Positions 5,563 through 12,394 of a DNA stretch of 12,394 bases are shown here, in pieces. Position 1 is the stretch's first letter. The number at the start of each line of letters is the position of its first letter. A model generated the notes under the pieces. It saw nothing but the letters and a program-made list of their open reading frames with translations. It made no database searches and had not been told where the DNA came from. A program made the translations under genes and the position numbers. Source of the stretch: Victivallaceae bacterium (GTDB lineage Bacteria > Verrucomicrobiota > Lentisphaeria > Victivallales > Victivallaceae); assembly GCA_028717165.1 (NCBI GenBank), contig JAQUOK010000040.1:1-12394 (forward strand), written 5' to 3'.

Positions 5563-7058
5563 GAAGCAACCTCGGCATAAATCATCCGGCGCGGCGCTTG
5601 ACTTCCGGCAGCCGGGTAATGCTGGAAAGCTACGAGGGAACGCAGTCAAGTCCGCACCGGCGTTCGCCGGCAACTATTATCAAGACGCAGGATTTGATGC
5701 TTGACAAGCGCAAGCGCAAAGTAGGGACCGCGACCATCCGCGAACAGCTTACCAATTCCGAGCTGCTGGCCTGGATCGTTCGCAAACACCTTGATTATGT
5801 TTCCCGTTTCGAGATAAATTTTCGTTCTGGAGACAAAGATTTAGACCTTGAGGTAAAAAGCCTGCTGGACTGGCATGGCCGCCGCGAAAACTTTGACATT
5901 GCCCGGCGGCATAATCGTAATCAATGGATGTGGATTTTTGAAATGACCAAGGTAGTTAACGGCGATGCGTCCGGAATAAAACTCAGGAGCGGCCAGCTCC
6001 AGGGACTTGATTCCAGCCAGATAGCCAAGCCGGACGACTGGGGAAAAAACACAGACAAAAAGAAGCAGGATAAAGTAAGCGACCACGGACTGATATTAGG
6101 ACAATATGGCGAAACGCTGGAATTCTGCGTTTGTACCCGAAACAAATCAGGGAGATTAATTTTTGACCACTTCGAGAAGGCCGTTAATATGGTCTATGAC
6201 GGATATTTTACCGGGTTTAACCAGACGCGCGGACATTCGCCGCTGCTGGCGTCGATTAACAACGTGGTAGACCTTTCCGACATTATTCTCTACAGTAAAA
6301 TAAATCTTAAACTAAAAAACGTTTTCGGCATGGCGGTATTTCGCGATACGCCGGATCCGCTTGGCAATGCAAACCAGTATACCCAGGAAACCGATGAAGA
6401 AACCGGTGAAACTTTGGAAACATCGATAGCGCCGAACCAGATAAGCATACTGGACCTGGACCAAAACGATAAAATAGAATCTTTCGAGGCCAATAGTCCA
6501 GGCGCGAACAGCATGGACTTCATGGACAAACTTACCCGCGCCGTCATGCTGGCCTTGGATATTCCTTACACCAGTTTTGATTCCAGTAAGGCCAGTTTTT
6601 CCGCGCGTATCGGTGACCGTTCAGAATACGAGAAAAGTGCCGAACTGAAACGCGACAAAAATGCCCAGGTTCTCCGGGAAATTTATGCCTGGCGGATTGG
6701 CGACTGGTATAACAACAATGAACAATTCCGGGCGATTGCGGACAGGGCTGGATTCGATGCCGGGATGATTATCCGGCGCCTGGATATAATTCCTACCGGA
6801 ACCCCCTGGATGGACAAACTCAACGAAGTAAAAGGCGATATTCTGGCGGTTTCCCTGGGGCTGGAAAACATTCCGCGCCTGGCCCGTAAACGCGGCGTAG
6901 ACGCTTACGAAATAATGCAGGAGCAGGCCGAATATCTCAAGGCCGCGAAAGAGGCAGAAGTTCCGATATTCTACGCTAATGGCGGCCAGGAAGCCGTACA
7001 GAATATTCTTACCGAACCGACAAATCAAAACCCAAATGGAGACTTAAAAAATGAATAA
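5559..7058 (+). CDS. Portal protein, lambda family
   Basis: A 499-residue portal subunit (lambda B has 533). Twelve copies form the ring at one vertex through which DNA enters and to which terminase and then the connector bind. Family signs: RGHSPLLASIN (224-234), the segment LALDIPYTSFDSSKASFSAR (331-350) that matches the conserved I-P/S-Y...S-SAR stretch of lambda-type portals, and the following charged helix with EYEKSAELKRDK. Basic residues 30-55 recall the N-terminal region of relatives. GGAGGG (5545-5550) eight bases before ATG supports the start, as does the four-base overlap with the W-like gene. The C-terminal end overlaps the protease gene by eight bases. Confidence 0.92.
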   Translation: MRSNLGINHPARRLTSGSRVMLESYEGTQSSPHRRSPATIIKTQDLMLDKRKRKVGTATIREQLTNSELLAWIVRKHLDYVSRFEINFRSGDKDLDLEVKSLLDWHGRRENFDIARRHNRNQWMWIFEMTKVVNGDASGIKLRSGQLQGLDSSQIAKPDDWGKNTDKKKQDKVSDHGLILGQYGETLEFCVCTRNKSGRLIFDHFEKAVNMVYDGYFTGFNQTRGHSPLLASINNVVDLSDIILYSKINLKLKNVFGMAVFRDTPDPLGNANQYTQETDEETGETLETSIAPNQISILDLDQNDKIESFEANSPGANSMDFMDKLTRAVMLALDIPYTSFDSSKASFSARIGDRSEYEKSAELKRDKNAQVLREIYAWRIGDWYNNNEQFRAIADRAGFDAGMIIRRLDIIPTGTPWMDKLNEVKGDILAVSLGLENIPRLARKRGVDAYEIMQEQAEYLKAAKEAEVPIFYANGGQEAVQNILTEPTNQNPNGDLKNE

Positions 7059-8244
7059 AATAAAAAAAATTATAGCTAATATGTCAAACCAACGGCAATG
7101 GTTTGTTTTAAACAAAGAGGCTAAAGTTCCGGAAATTTTAATTTACGATCAAATCGGGAGTGATTTTTGGGACGAAGGTTTAACCCCCAAAGATTTTATA
7201 AACGAGTTTCGTAGTATTGAAGAAGAATTTAGCGAAGTAAACATAAGAATAAATTCACCGGGTGGAAATATACACGATGGATTTGCAATATATAACCACA
7301 TTATGCAATCATCAATAAAAACAAATGTTTATATTGATGGTATAGCCGCATCTGCCGCATCTTTCATTGCCATGGCTGCTGATGTGATTTATATGCCTCC
7401 TACCGCAGAAATAATGATCCATGATCCCTGGTCTATTGTTATTGGCAATTCTGATGATTTACGCGACCAGGCTGATCGCCTTGATAGTCTGCAATCAATA
7501 ATTGTTTCAGTTTATTCAAAAAGAACAGGATTGTCCAATTCACAAATTTCTGAAATGTCAAAAAAAGAAACCTGGATTGATGGCATAGAGGCTGTAGAGA
7601 CTGGTTTTGCTGATGAATTATTGGAAACCGCCAAGGTGGCCGCATGTGTTTTTGATTTAGATCCGGATATTTTACCCGGGTTGCCTGAAAAATTTATAAA
7701 TTTACAAAAGTCTCTCAAAAAACGCTCTTACGAAAAAGACCTGCGAGAAGCCGGAATTTCACGCGCCAAAGCAAAAATGGCAGTAAAACAGCGAGATGCT
7801 GTTAAAAATAGAGCAAAAATAACTGACCAGGAGGTTAAGATGCCGAAAGAAAATCAAGCCCTTAACTCGGACGAGAATAAGGACGAACCGATCGTAGTAG
7901 AACCCGGAACCCCCGCGGCTCTGGAAAATCCGCAGCCGGAACTAACTCCGGCAAATCCGAAACCTGAAAATCCGCAGATTGTGCCGCAGGAAGCGAAACC
8001 TATCGACCGGGCGGAGCTCCAGTCTTTGAGTAACGAATTCGGCGCTGAAATCGCGGTCAAGGTGGCGTTATCCGGCGGCGGCAAGGCTGAAGCCTACAAG
8101 CTGAAAGCCGAAGCGGCCGAAAACAAACTGAAAGCTCTGGAAAGCGAAAACGAGAAGCTAAAAAAACAAAAGGCTCCCGTAGGCGGCAATCCCGCCGAGT
8201 TTTCCGACGAAACCAAAACCAAAAAAACTGCCTGGGGCAACTAA
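7051..8244 (+). CDS. ClpP-like prohead protease with C-terminal scaffold
   Basis: A 397-residue head maturation protease. Residues about 15-195 form a ClpP (S14) domain: NSPGGNIHDGFAIYN (68-82), nucleophile S101 in GIAASAAS (97-104), H124 in MIHDPW, and E173 in KKETW as likely third residue, which phage members often have in place of Asp. After about residue 215 comes a basic linker and then, from M264, a scaffold segment with its own start (see nested entry). The plan is that of lambda C/Nu3 (C has 439 residues). GGAG precedes ATG; M11 is an alternative start. The protease half is AT-rich (sample rows about 32 and 43% GC) and the scaffold half GC-rich (about 57%), so the gene looks like a mosaic of two origins. 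Confidence 0.92.
   Translation: MNKIKKIIANMSNQRQWFVLNKEAKVPEILIYDQIGSDFWDEGLTPKDFINEFRSIEEEFSEVNIRINSPGGNIHDGFAIYNHIMQSSIKTNVYIDGIAASAASFIAMAADVIYMPPTAEIMIHDPWSIVIGNSDDLRDQADRLDSLQSIIVSVYSKRTGLSNSQISEMSKKETWIDGIEAVETGFADELLETAKVAACVFDLDPDILPGLPEKFINLQKSLKKRSYEKDLREAGISRAKAKMAVKQRDAVKNRAKITDQEVKMPKENQALNSDENKDEPIVVEPGTPAALENPQPELTPANPKPENPQIVPQEAKPIDRAELQSLSNEFGAEIAVKVALSGGGKAEAYKLKAEAAENKLKALESENEKLKKQKAPVGGNPAEFSDETKTKKTAWGN
7840..8244 (+). CDS. Nested scaffold protein (Nu3-like), in-frame internal start
   Basis: Within the protease gene and in its frame, ATG at 7840 (M264) follows AGGAGG (7829-7834) at five bases, a near-ideal ribosome site. The product would have 134 residues: a Pro/Glu/Asn-rich disordered part (about 1-50), a helical coiled coil (about 80-112, with KLKAEAAENKLKALESENEK), and a basic end TKKTAWGN that may bind capsid subunits. 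In lambda the scaffold Nu3 is made the same way from the end of gene C, at about the same length. Scaffold forms the core of the prohead and is removed by the protease. Independent translation is inferred from the ribosome site. Confidence 0.78.
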   Translation: MPKENQALNSDENKDEPIVVEPGTPAALENPQPELTPANPKPENPQIVPQEAKPIDRAELQSLSNEFGAEIAVKVALSGGGKAEAYKLKAEAAENKLKALESENEKLKKQKAPVGGNPAEFSDETKTKKTAWGN

Positions 8245-8265
8245 ACCGGGCAAAGGAGAATAATC

Positions 8266-9237
8266 ATGTCTTACACAGAAGGAACCGCACAATACAACAA
8301 TACCCTCGCGGGATTGCTGCGGATTAACGATCAGAATCTCTCTGATGTCGAAGCCAGCGACTTAATTCAGCCGACCGGATTTGTGGCCGCGCTCCCTTTC
8401 CGGCTTGCAAGCCAGGGAACGCAGCACCACTGGACGGTAAGGACGGTCGCTCCTGGAGTTGGTTTCCGCGAACTCAACGCCGGTATTCTCAATACCGCTG
8501 CGAAGGAAAAAACGGTTACCGCCAATCTCAAACTGCTGGACGCGTCTTTTGACCGCGACTGGAAAACTCCGACCAGCCCGCGCATGACGCTGGAACAGTA
8601 CATGAGCCGCGAATCCATGTTGAGCCTGAACGCGGCGATCACCGCGATGGATAAGCAGTTTATTCAGGGCGGCACCGGCGGAGCGTCGGCTGCGGGATAT
8701 GACGGCCTTTTTGATATTATCAGCCTCTGGGGCAATATGGGCAAGGATGTCGGCGGCAACGGCGGCACTCGCGTCTATATGCTCTGTCTCGGCGAAGATC
8801 GCATTTGCGGCGTTATCGGCGGTTCGACTTCCGGGCAGGAAGGAAATATCGAAGTCGGCGAAATGTATATGGTCAGGGATAAGGATACTGACAGCAAGGT
8901 CCATGACCGCTGGCGGGTTCCGATCGCCGGATGGATGGGCTTGCAGATTGCCGGAGCATATTCCGGCGCGGTGGCGTTCAATATTGACGGTACTACCGGA
9001 AAAACGGTCGATGATGATCTGCTGGCGGAACTGTATAACGCATTTCCGACAGATCGCGCTCCGTTCGTCAACTGCATTCTGATGAGCCGTACCGGCAGCA
9101 AGCAGTACCGCGATTCGCTGGTTACGGATTTAATTCCGAATCCGCCTTTCCAGACTTCCTGGAAGGGGGCCGGCCGGGATATTCCGATTATCGTTGACGA
9201 CAACGTCAATGACAGCGAATCCGTAAACGAATCCTAA
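8266..9237 (+). CDS. Major capsid protein
   Basis: A 323-residue shell protein (lambda E has 341), expected to have the HK97 fold. It follows the protease/scaffold gene by 21 bases with AAGGAG before ATG. The N-terminal part has the pattern of an N-arm and E-loop. The segment LGEDRICGVIGGSTSG (175-190), then GE (198-199), and RWRVPIAGWMGLQIAGAYSG (215-234) match a coat protein type seen in siphophages and podophages, in which a Leu-Gly strand is followed by a GE turn and a W-x-x-GL strand. The exact subfamily is uncertain. No decoration protein gene lies beside it, and the C-terminus is acidic (DSESVNES). Confidence 0.85.
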   Translation: MSYTEGTAQYNNTLAGLLRINDQNLSDVEASDLIQPTGFVAALPFRLASQGTQHHWTVRTVAPGVGFRELNAGILNTAAKEKTVTANLKLLDASFDRDWKTPTSPRMTLEQYMSRESMLSLNAAITAMDKQFIQGGTGGASAAGYDGLFDIISLWGNMGKDVGGNGGTRVYMLCLGEDRICGVIGGSTSGQEGNIEVGEMYMVRDKDTDSKVHDRWRVPIAGWMGLQIAGAYSGAVAFNIDGTTGKTVDDDLLAELYNAFPTDRAPFVNCILMSRTGSKQYRDSLVTDLIPNPPFQTSWKGAGRDIPIIVDDNVNDSESVNES

Positions 9238-9248
9238 CCTTTCCGCAA

Positions 9249-9284
9249 GGCTCCCGTCCGTTTATTCCTTTCCGGGCGGGAGCC
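9249..9284 (+). terminator. Hairpin after the capsid gene (attenuator or mRNA stabiliser)
   Basis: GGCTCCCGTCCG (9249-9260) pairs with CGGGCGGGAGCC (9273-9284), a 12-bp stem with one G-U pair and a 12-base loop. Only GCTTTA follows, so it would end transcription partly at most. It lies between the capsid stop and the next gene, where a hairpin that keeps capsid message high and lowers downstream expression would fit. Confidence 0.65.
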
Positions 9285-9299
9285 GCTTTAGGAGATAAT

Positions 9300-9614
9300 A
9301 TGCCGCCTTCAATTGAAAGAATCAGGGCAATAAGGGCCAGGGCCGCCGCCGGGCGTGAGGTTACGCTTATTTACGGCGCTGAAACCGCCACCGGCCTAAA
9401 GGGCGGCATTACCGAAGATCGCTCATGGGAAATCCAGGGCTATCTCGACGAATACAATATTTCAGTCTGGGTGGATGCGGACGCATTCGAAGCGGAACTT
9501 AAATCAAGGCAGACCATTTCAGTTGATGGCGAAATCCGCCGTATTTTAGGCGTGAAACCGGATTCTGTCGGAGCGCTGATAAGGCTCGACCTGGGGGCGC
9601 GTTATGCAGGGTGA
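9300..9614 (+). CDS. Probable head completion / stopper protein
   Basis: A 104-residue protein in the position of lambda FII (117 residues), which joins the filled head to the tail. The last 60 residues alternate as beta strands (SVWVDADAFEAEL, then TISVDGEIRRILGVK), a pattern found in the SH3-like barrel of stopper proteins. AGGAG before ATG gives the start. It overlaps the next gene by 11 bases. No motif is diagnostic; the call rests on gene order, size and predicted strand content. Confidence 0.55.
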   Translation: MPPSIERIRAIRARAAAGREVTLIYGAETATGLKGGITEDRSWEIQGYLDEYNISVWVDADAFEAELKSRQTISVDGEIRRILGVKPDSVGALIRLDLGARYAG

Positions 9615-10173
9615 GATTGTCTGGCCGGTGGATGATTTAAAAGCGCTTGAAACGCAGTTTATGCGAGCCACTTCAGAATTAGAGATGCCGGTTGAGAACG
9701 CGGTCAAATGGGCGGCGTTCCTGGTCGCTCAATCCTGTGGAGCAAAAACCAAGAAAGCTCCGGAAAAGCGCCGGGCATATGTCAACCGTGAAACCACCGG
9801 CAAAATGAACAAAAAAGCCTTTCCGTATTACCGGGAAGTGTGGATAGACGGACCAAAAAATATCCGCAAATGGTATTTGAAGGAAAAAACAGATCCAGCT
9901 TATGAAAAGATTTCTAAATCCGGACTGGCTAAGAACTCATGGAAATGGATGAAACCCTGGGCCAGGCGCAAGGGCGGATCGAATTTTGCAGCAGAAGTAA
10001 ATCACCGGCGCAGCGGATTGAACATTGAAATTGAGATGGCGAACAAACTGTCGTACATACTTGAAGCGATTAAAGAAAGCGATACGAATTTTATCCTTGG
10101 CGATGCTATGGCGAAGGCCGCCAGGCGAATGGAAAAACTAATTGACCAAAAAATGGCGAAAATGGCAAAATGA
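9604..10173 (+). CDS. Z-like tail completion protein
   Basis: A 189-residue basic protein in the place of lambda Z (192 residues) between stopper and tail terminator genes. Residues about 8-45 and 150-189 are helical and the middle is rich in Lys, Trp and Tyr (REVWIDGPKNIRKWYLKEK). The C-terminal helix (AKAARRMEKLIDQKMAKMAK) is like that of HK97 gp10/Z-type proteins. Such proteins prepare the tail end for joining. It overlaps the gene before by 11 bases and the gene after by 4, so translation is probably coupled. Function is assigned mostly by gene order. Confidence 0.6.
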   Translation: MQGEIVWPVDDLKALETQFMRATSELEMPVENAVKWAAFLVAQSCGAKTKKAPEKRRAYVNRETTGKMNKKAFPYYREVWIDGPKNIRKWYLKEKTDPAYEKISKSGLAKNSWKWMKPWARRKGGSNFAAEVNHRRSGLNIEIEMANKLSYILEAIKESDTNFILGDAMAKAARRMEKLIDQKMAKMAK

Positions 10174-10619
10174 CAATTGAACAGGAAATACAATACGCGC
10201 TGCGTGAAGCGATAAACGACAAGCTGGAGGCGGCGGAGCTGGATATTGCGGTACACGCCCAAAAACTCGATGCAATAGATGATCTCGAAAGCGAGCAGGA
10301 ATATCCGGTAATTGTGATAACTACTTCCACGCCGGTACCGGAAGGGCATAAAAGCTCGAATATTGACGTTCCCTGCTGGATAACGGTAATGACATATCTG
10401 GCCGATGATTTAAAAAAAGACATGTTCTGCAAACTCTGTGAGATTATTTTCCAGGCAACGCACGGGATTGATGATTGGGATGATTATATGCCGGAAAATA
10501 ACGCGGTTGAAATATCCGCCGTGGTAATTGCGGCCGGTGAGGAACCGGTAATCGCCGGCGAAGATGTGCTTGAACAGACAACTAACTGCACGGTTTACGC
10601 AAGTTATTTACATACATGA
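10170..10619 (+). CDS. Tail terminator-like protein
   Basis: A 149-residue acidic protein placed as lambda U (131 residues), which caps the tail tube once it has reached full length. It has an N-terminal helix (IEQEIQYALREAINDKLEAA), a strand EYPVIVITT, and later strands (PCWITVMTYLADD, EISAVVIAAGEEPV) in the alpha/beta order usual for terminators. ATGA overlaps the previous stop. The next gene follows after 39 bases. The call rests on order, size and secondary structure by eye. Confidence 0.6.
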   Translation: MTIEQEIQYALREAINDKLEAAELDIAVHAQKLDAIDDLESEQEYPVIVITTSTPVPEGHKSSNIDVPCWITVMTYLADDLKKDMFCKLCEIIFQATHGIDDWDDYMPENNAVEISAVVIAAGEEPVIAGEDVLEQTTNCTVYASYLHT

Positions 10620-10658
10620 AAATGATCAAAGCCGGATATCACGGCAAGGAGGCTGAAA

Positions 10659-11357
10659 ATGGGTTTTGGAGCATCAACGGATTATTTCGGACTGGCTGAA
10701 GAAGGCGTATGGGAGCTGCAAAGCGCCAGCTATACGCCGGAAAATTCCAGCGCGCAGGTACAGAACGAATTCGGAGACGTTACTGCCGAATCGGAATACG
10801 AAAAAACCGCGACGGTCGAAAATTCTTACCGTCTTGTAGGCAATGGTACTGACGGGTCAATAACCCTGCCGGAAAACTTTAAGGCCGGATATACCAACGT
10901 GGTCGGAGCGGATACCTTTGTCATTACCGGCGGTTCGCTGGCTACCAGCAACACTGAACGGCCGCTGCTTACTGTAACCGGTGAAAAAATGCACGGCGTT
11001 ACAACCGCGCTGCGGGTTTACGACTTCGCGACCGCGATCGGCAGCATTCTTGCCCGCAAAGTCGCGACCGCGATCGGCTTTACCCTGGGGTCGGCAACCC
11101 TGCTTAATTCCTGCAGCGTTTCCTGTAGTTGCGAAACCGCGCGGGCTCTTGACAGCGACGGCGCTATTGCGATCAAGGACACGTTTAACGGACGGGTAGA
11201 GTCTACCGGGGAAATGGTAAGTGCGACCACGGTTGCGGACGCGGTTGTTGTGGACGGCTGGACTATCCCGGCCGGGACTTCCAGGAGCGAGGAAAACACA
11301 GCGCATCCGTCCGGATCGATCACCGTTTACAAGAACCTGGCCGCGGAAGAGGCATAA
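10659..11357 (+). CDS. Major tail tube protein
   Basis: A 232-residue protein in the position of lambda V (246 residues) between terminator and chaperone genes. It is rich in Gly, Thr, Ser and Val with long stretches likely to be beta strands, as tube subunits are. A strong Shine-Dalgarno site (AAGGAGG, 10646-10652) stands before ATG, as expected for a protein made in many copies. Residues about 122-145 hold the pair FATAIG / VATAIG twelve residues apart, encoded by an exact 17-base repeat. There is an unusual SCSVSCSC cluster in the middle. No terminal Ig-like domain is seen. Confidence 0.7.
   Translation: MGFGASTDYFGLAEEGVWELQSASYTPENSSAQVQNEFGDVTAESEYEKTATVENSYRLVGNGTDGSITLPENFKAGYTNVVGADTFVITGGSLATSNTERPLLTVTGEKMHGVTTALRVYDFATAIGSILARKVATAIGFTLGSATLLNSCSVSCSCETARALDSDGAIAIKDTFNGRVESTGEMVSATTVADAVVVDGWTIPAGTSRSEENTAHPSGSITVYKNLAAEEA
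11026..11078 (+). repeat. Exact 17-base direct repeat inside the tail tube gene
   Basis: TCGCGACCGCGATCGGC occurs at 11026-11042 and 11062-11078, 36 bases apart, so in the same reading frame and encoding ATAIG both times. The repeat is exact also at third codon positions. Confidence 0.85.
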
Positions 11358-11360
11358 ACG

Positions 11361-12038
11361 ATGCGCAAGGTTCCGGACATAGCGGCGGTTGAAATTGCCA
11401 GACTACGCAAACTCGGAATAAAACTTTCCGACGATGACGTGGTCTGGCTTTCCTGCCTCGGATACCAGGTGGAAAATCCGAACGGCCAGACGCTGGAAGC
11501 GTCCGGTATAATCGATGGCATACTGCTTTCCGACGGCACTTATTTGCGGCCGCTGACGATCCGGGCCAGCCGATGGCTTTCCCGTTACGGCCCGTATTTA
11601 TATCTGATTGACGATACCTGCGTCGTGGCTTACGCAATGGCTGTTTCTGGGGCTTTATCGCTTGACCGCAATGTGCTCGACGTTTTTGACGATGTTTCCG
11701 ACTGGGTAAATACCCGAAACATAACTCAAGGCGAATTGGAAAGGGCGGTTGCCAGGTTGCTGGCTTCCGACACTCCGCATAAAACCGGAGAAAAAAAGAC
11801 TGATATTTCTGAAATTATCGGCTTTCTGGTGGGTGCGACCGGGCTGCCGGCGGAATACTGGGACAAAAGTTCCTGGGATCATCTGGATTGCGTTAATTCG
11901 GGCGTTTTACGCTATGCCTCAATACTGGCCGGAACCGCGAAACAACAGGAATCGGCGGCGTCAAGGGCGGCCCTTAAAAATTTTGCACTGGCAATACAGG
12001 AAATAACCAAAAGAGAGGCTAAAAAAGACAATGGCTGA
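11361..12038 (+). CDS. Tail assembly chaperone (G-like)
   Basis: A 225-residue protein directly before the tape measure gene, the place of the G/T chaperones that keep the tape measure protein soluble and recruit tube subunits. It is mostly helical, with charged C-terminal residues (about 195-225, ending KREAKKDNG) and a probable flexible segment at KTGEKKTD. GAAGAGG before ATG supports the start. It is longer than lambda G (140 residues), and no overlapping frame for a separate T extension is seen; it may be a single-product chaperone. The stop overlaps the tape measure start by eight bases. Assigned by position and helical character. Confidence 0.62.
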   Translation: MRKVPDIAAVEIARLRKLGIKLSDDDVVWLSCLGYQVENPNGQTLEASGIIDGILLSDGTYLRPLTIRASRWLSRYGPYLYLIDDTCVVAYAMAVSGALSLDRNVLDVFDDVSDWVNTRNITQGELERAVARLLASDTPHKTGEKKTDISEIIGFLVGATGLPAEYWDKSSWDHLDCVNSGVLRYASILAGTAKQQESAASRAALKNFALAIQEITKREAKKDNG

Positions 12039-12394
12039 AAAGAAAATATCATGGATTTTGCAGGCCAGGGACAAGATGTCTGCGGTTCTGAATCGCGCCG
12101 GAAGCAGACTTAAAAAATTTGCCGCCGGCGCAGTCCAGACAATAAAAAAATATGCCATGGGTTTCGGTTTGGGCGCGGCAGGAATGGTAGCGATTACAAA
12201 AAAAATTATTGACAATGCTGATGCTATCGGCAAATCTGCGAAACGTCTTGGGGTAAGTGCTGAATTCTATCAGAAATTGAGTTTTGCGGCGGAAAGAAGC
12301 GGCGCCGGTCAGGATGCGGCGCTTAAAGGTATCAAAAAAATGCAGCAGACAATTTTTGATGCCGGACAGGGATTAAAAACCTATAATGATTATT
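12031..12394 (+). CDS. Tape measure protein, N-terminal part
   Basis: The frame from ATG at 12031 stays open to the end of the window (121 codons), so the gene is cut here. The start MAEKKISWILQARDKMSAVL, followed by a basic helix, a hydrophobic helix (about 42-56, GFGLGAAGMVAI) and then DAIGKSAKRLGVSAEFYQKL, is typical of tape measure proteins. They fill the tail tube, set its length, and help DNA cross the cell envelope. AGAGG lies some 12 bases before ATG, and the eight-base overlap with the chaperone gene suggests coupled translation. Confidence 0.88.
   Translation, partial: MAEKKISWILQARDKMSAVLNRAGSRLKKFAAGAVQTIKKYAMGFGLGAAGMVAITKKIIDNADAIGKSAKRLGVSAEFYQKLSFAAERSGAGQDAALKGIKKMQQTIFDAGQGLKTYNDY

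Noticed and set aside
8362..9209. Long open frames antisense or shifted within the capsid gene (up to 180 codons)
   Set aside because: GC-rich codon use leaves other frames open; sequences show no family resemblance, while the capsid frame does.
10616..10699. 27-codon frame starting in ATGA overlap before the tail tube gene
   Set aside because: It overlaps the well-supported tail tube start in another frame and is very short; the AAGGAGG inside it serves the tail tube gene.
11749..12006. 85-codon frame shifted by one within the chaperone gene, considered as a T-like extension
   Set aside because: It is in the +1 and not the -1 frame, ends before the tape measure start, has no slippery site at its entry, and reads as low-likelihood protein rich in Arg and Trp.

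Overview
The window is the late, virion-building part of a lambda-like siphophage (long non-contractile tail) or prophage of a bacterium. Gene order is nearly that of phage lambda A-W-B-C/Nu3-E-FII-Z-U-V-G-H: large terminase, W-like head joining protein, portal, ClpP-type prohead protease with a nested scaffold, major capsid protein, stopper-like, Z-like, terminator-like and tail tube genes, tail chaperone, and the start of the tape measure gene. Two lambda genes are not seen: decoration protein D (only 21 bases separate protease and capsid) and FI. Shine-Dalgarno sites (AGGAGG, AAGGAG) and two near-consensus sigma70 promoters show a bacterial host, but nothing identifies the host taxon. No integrase, lysis, repressor or replication gene is present, so lysogeny cannot be judged.

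Layout. 1-14 is leftover Illumina adapter, so this end is a contig edge. 141-3341 (+) holds a PLD-like gene in the small-terminase slot, the large terminase and a small zinc-ribbon gene, closed by a hairpin terminator at 3347-3368. 3345-5018 (-) is an inserted-looking cassette read against the phage genes: two AT-rich genes of unknown function, then two micro-proteins (44 and 51 aa) of the same design, each behind a copy of the same hairpin leader. It has its own consensus promoter, as expected of a moron (accessory cassette). 5083-5334 is a divergent control region with two strong promoters, each carrying a different dyad that could be an operator. 5335-12394 (+) is a tightly packed head and tail operon with 4-11 base overlaps or short gaps, which runs off the window inside the tape measure gene.

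How the genes work together. The terminase threads DNA through the portal into a prohead built from capsid protein on a scaffold; the ClpP-like protease clears the scaffold. W and the stopper-like protein close the filled head. The Z-like and terminator-like proteins cap the tail, whose tube length is set by the tape measure protein with help from the chaperone.

Most interesting points: the PLD-like protein with a small-terminase-like tail; the minus-strand cassette with duplicated micro-proteins and leaders; the two dyad-bearing divergent promoters; the in-frame nested scaffold start lying exactly at a base-composition switch; and the adapter junction, which might mark a physical genome end.
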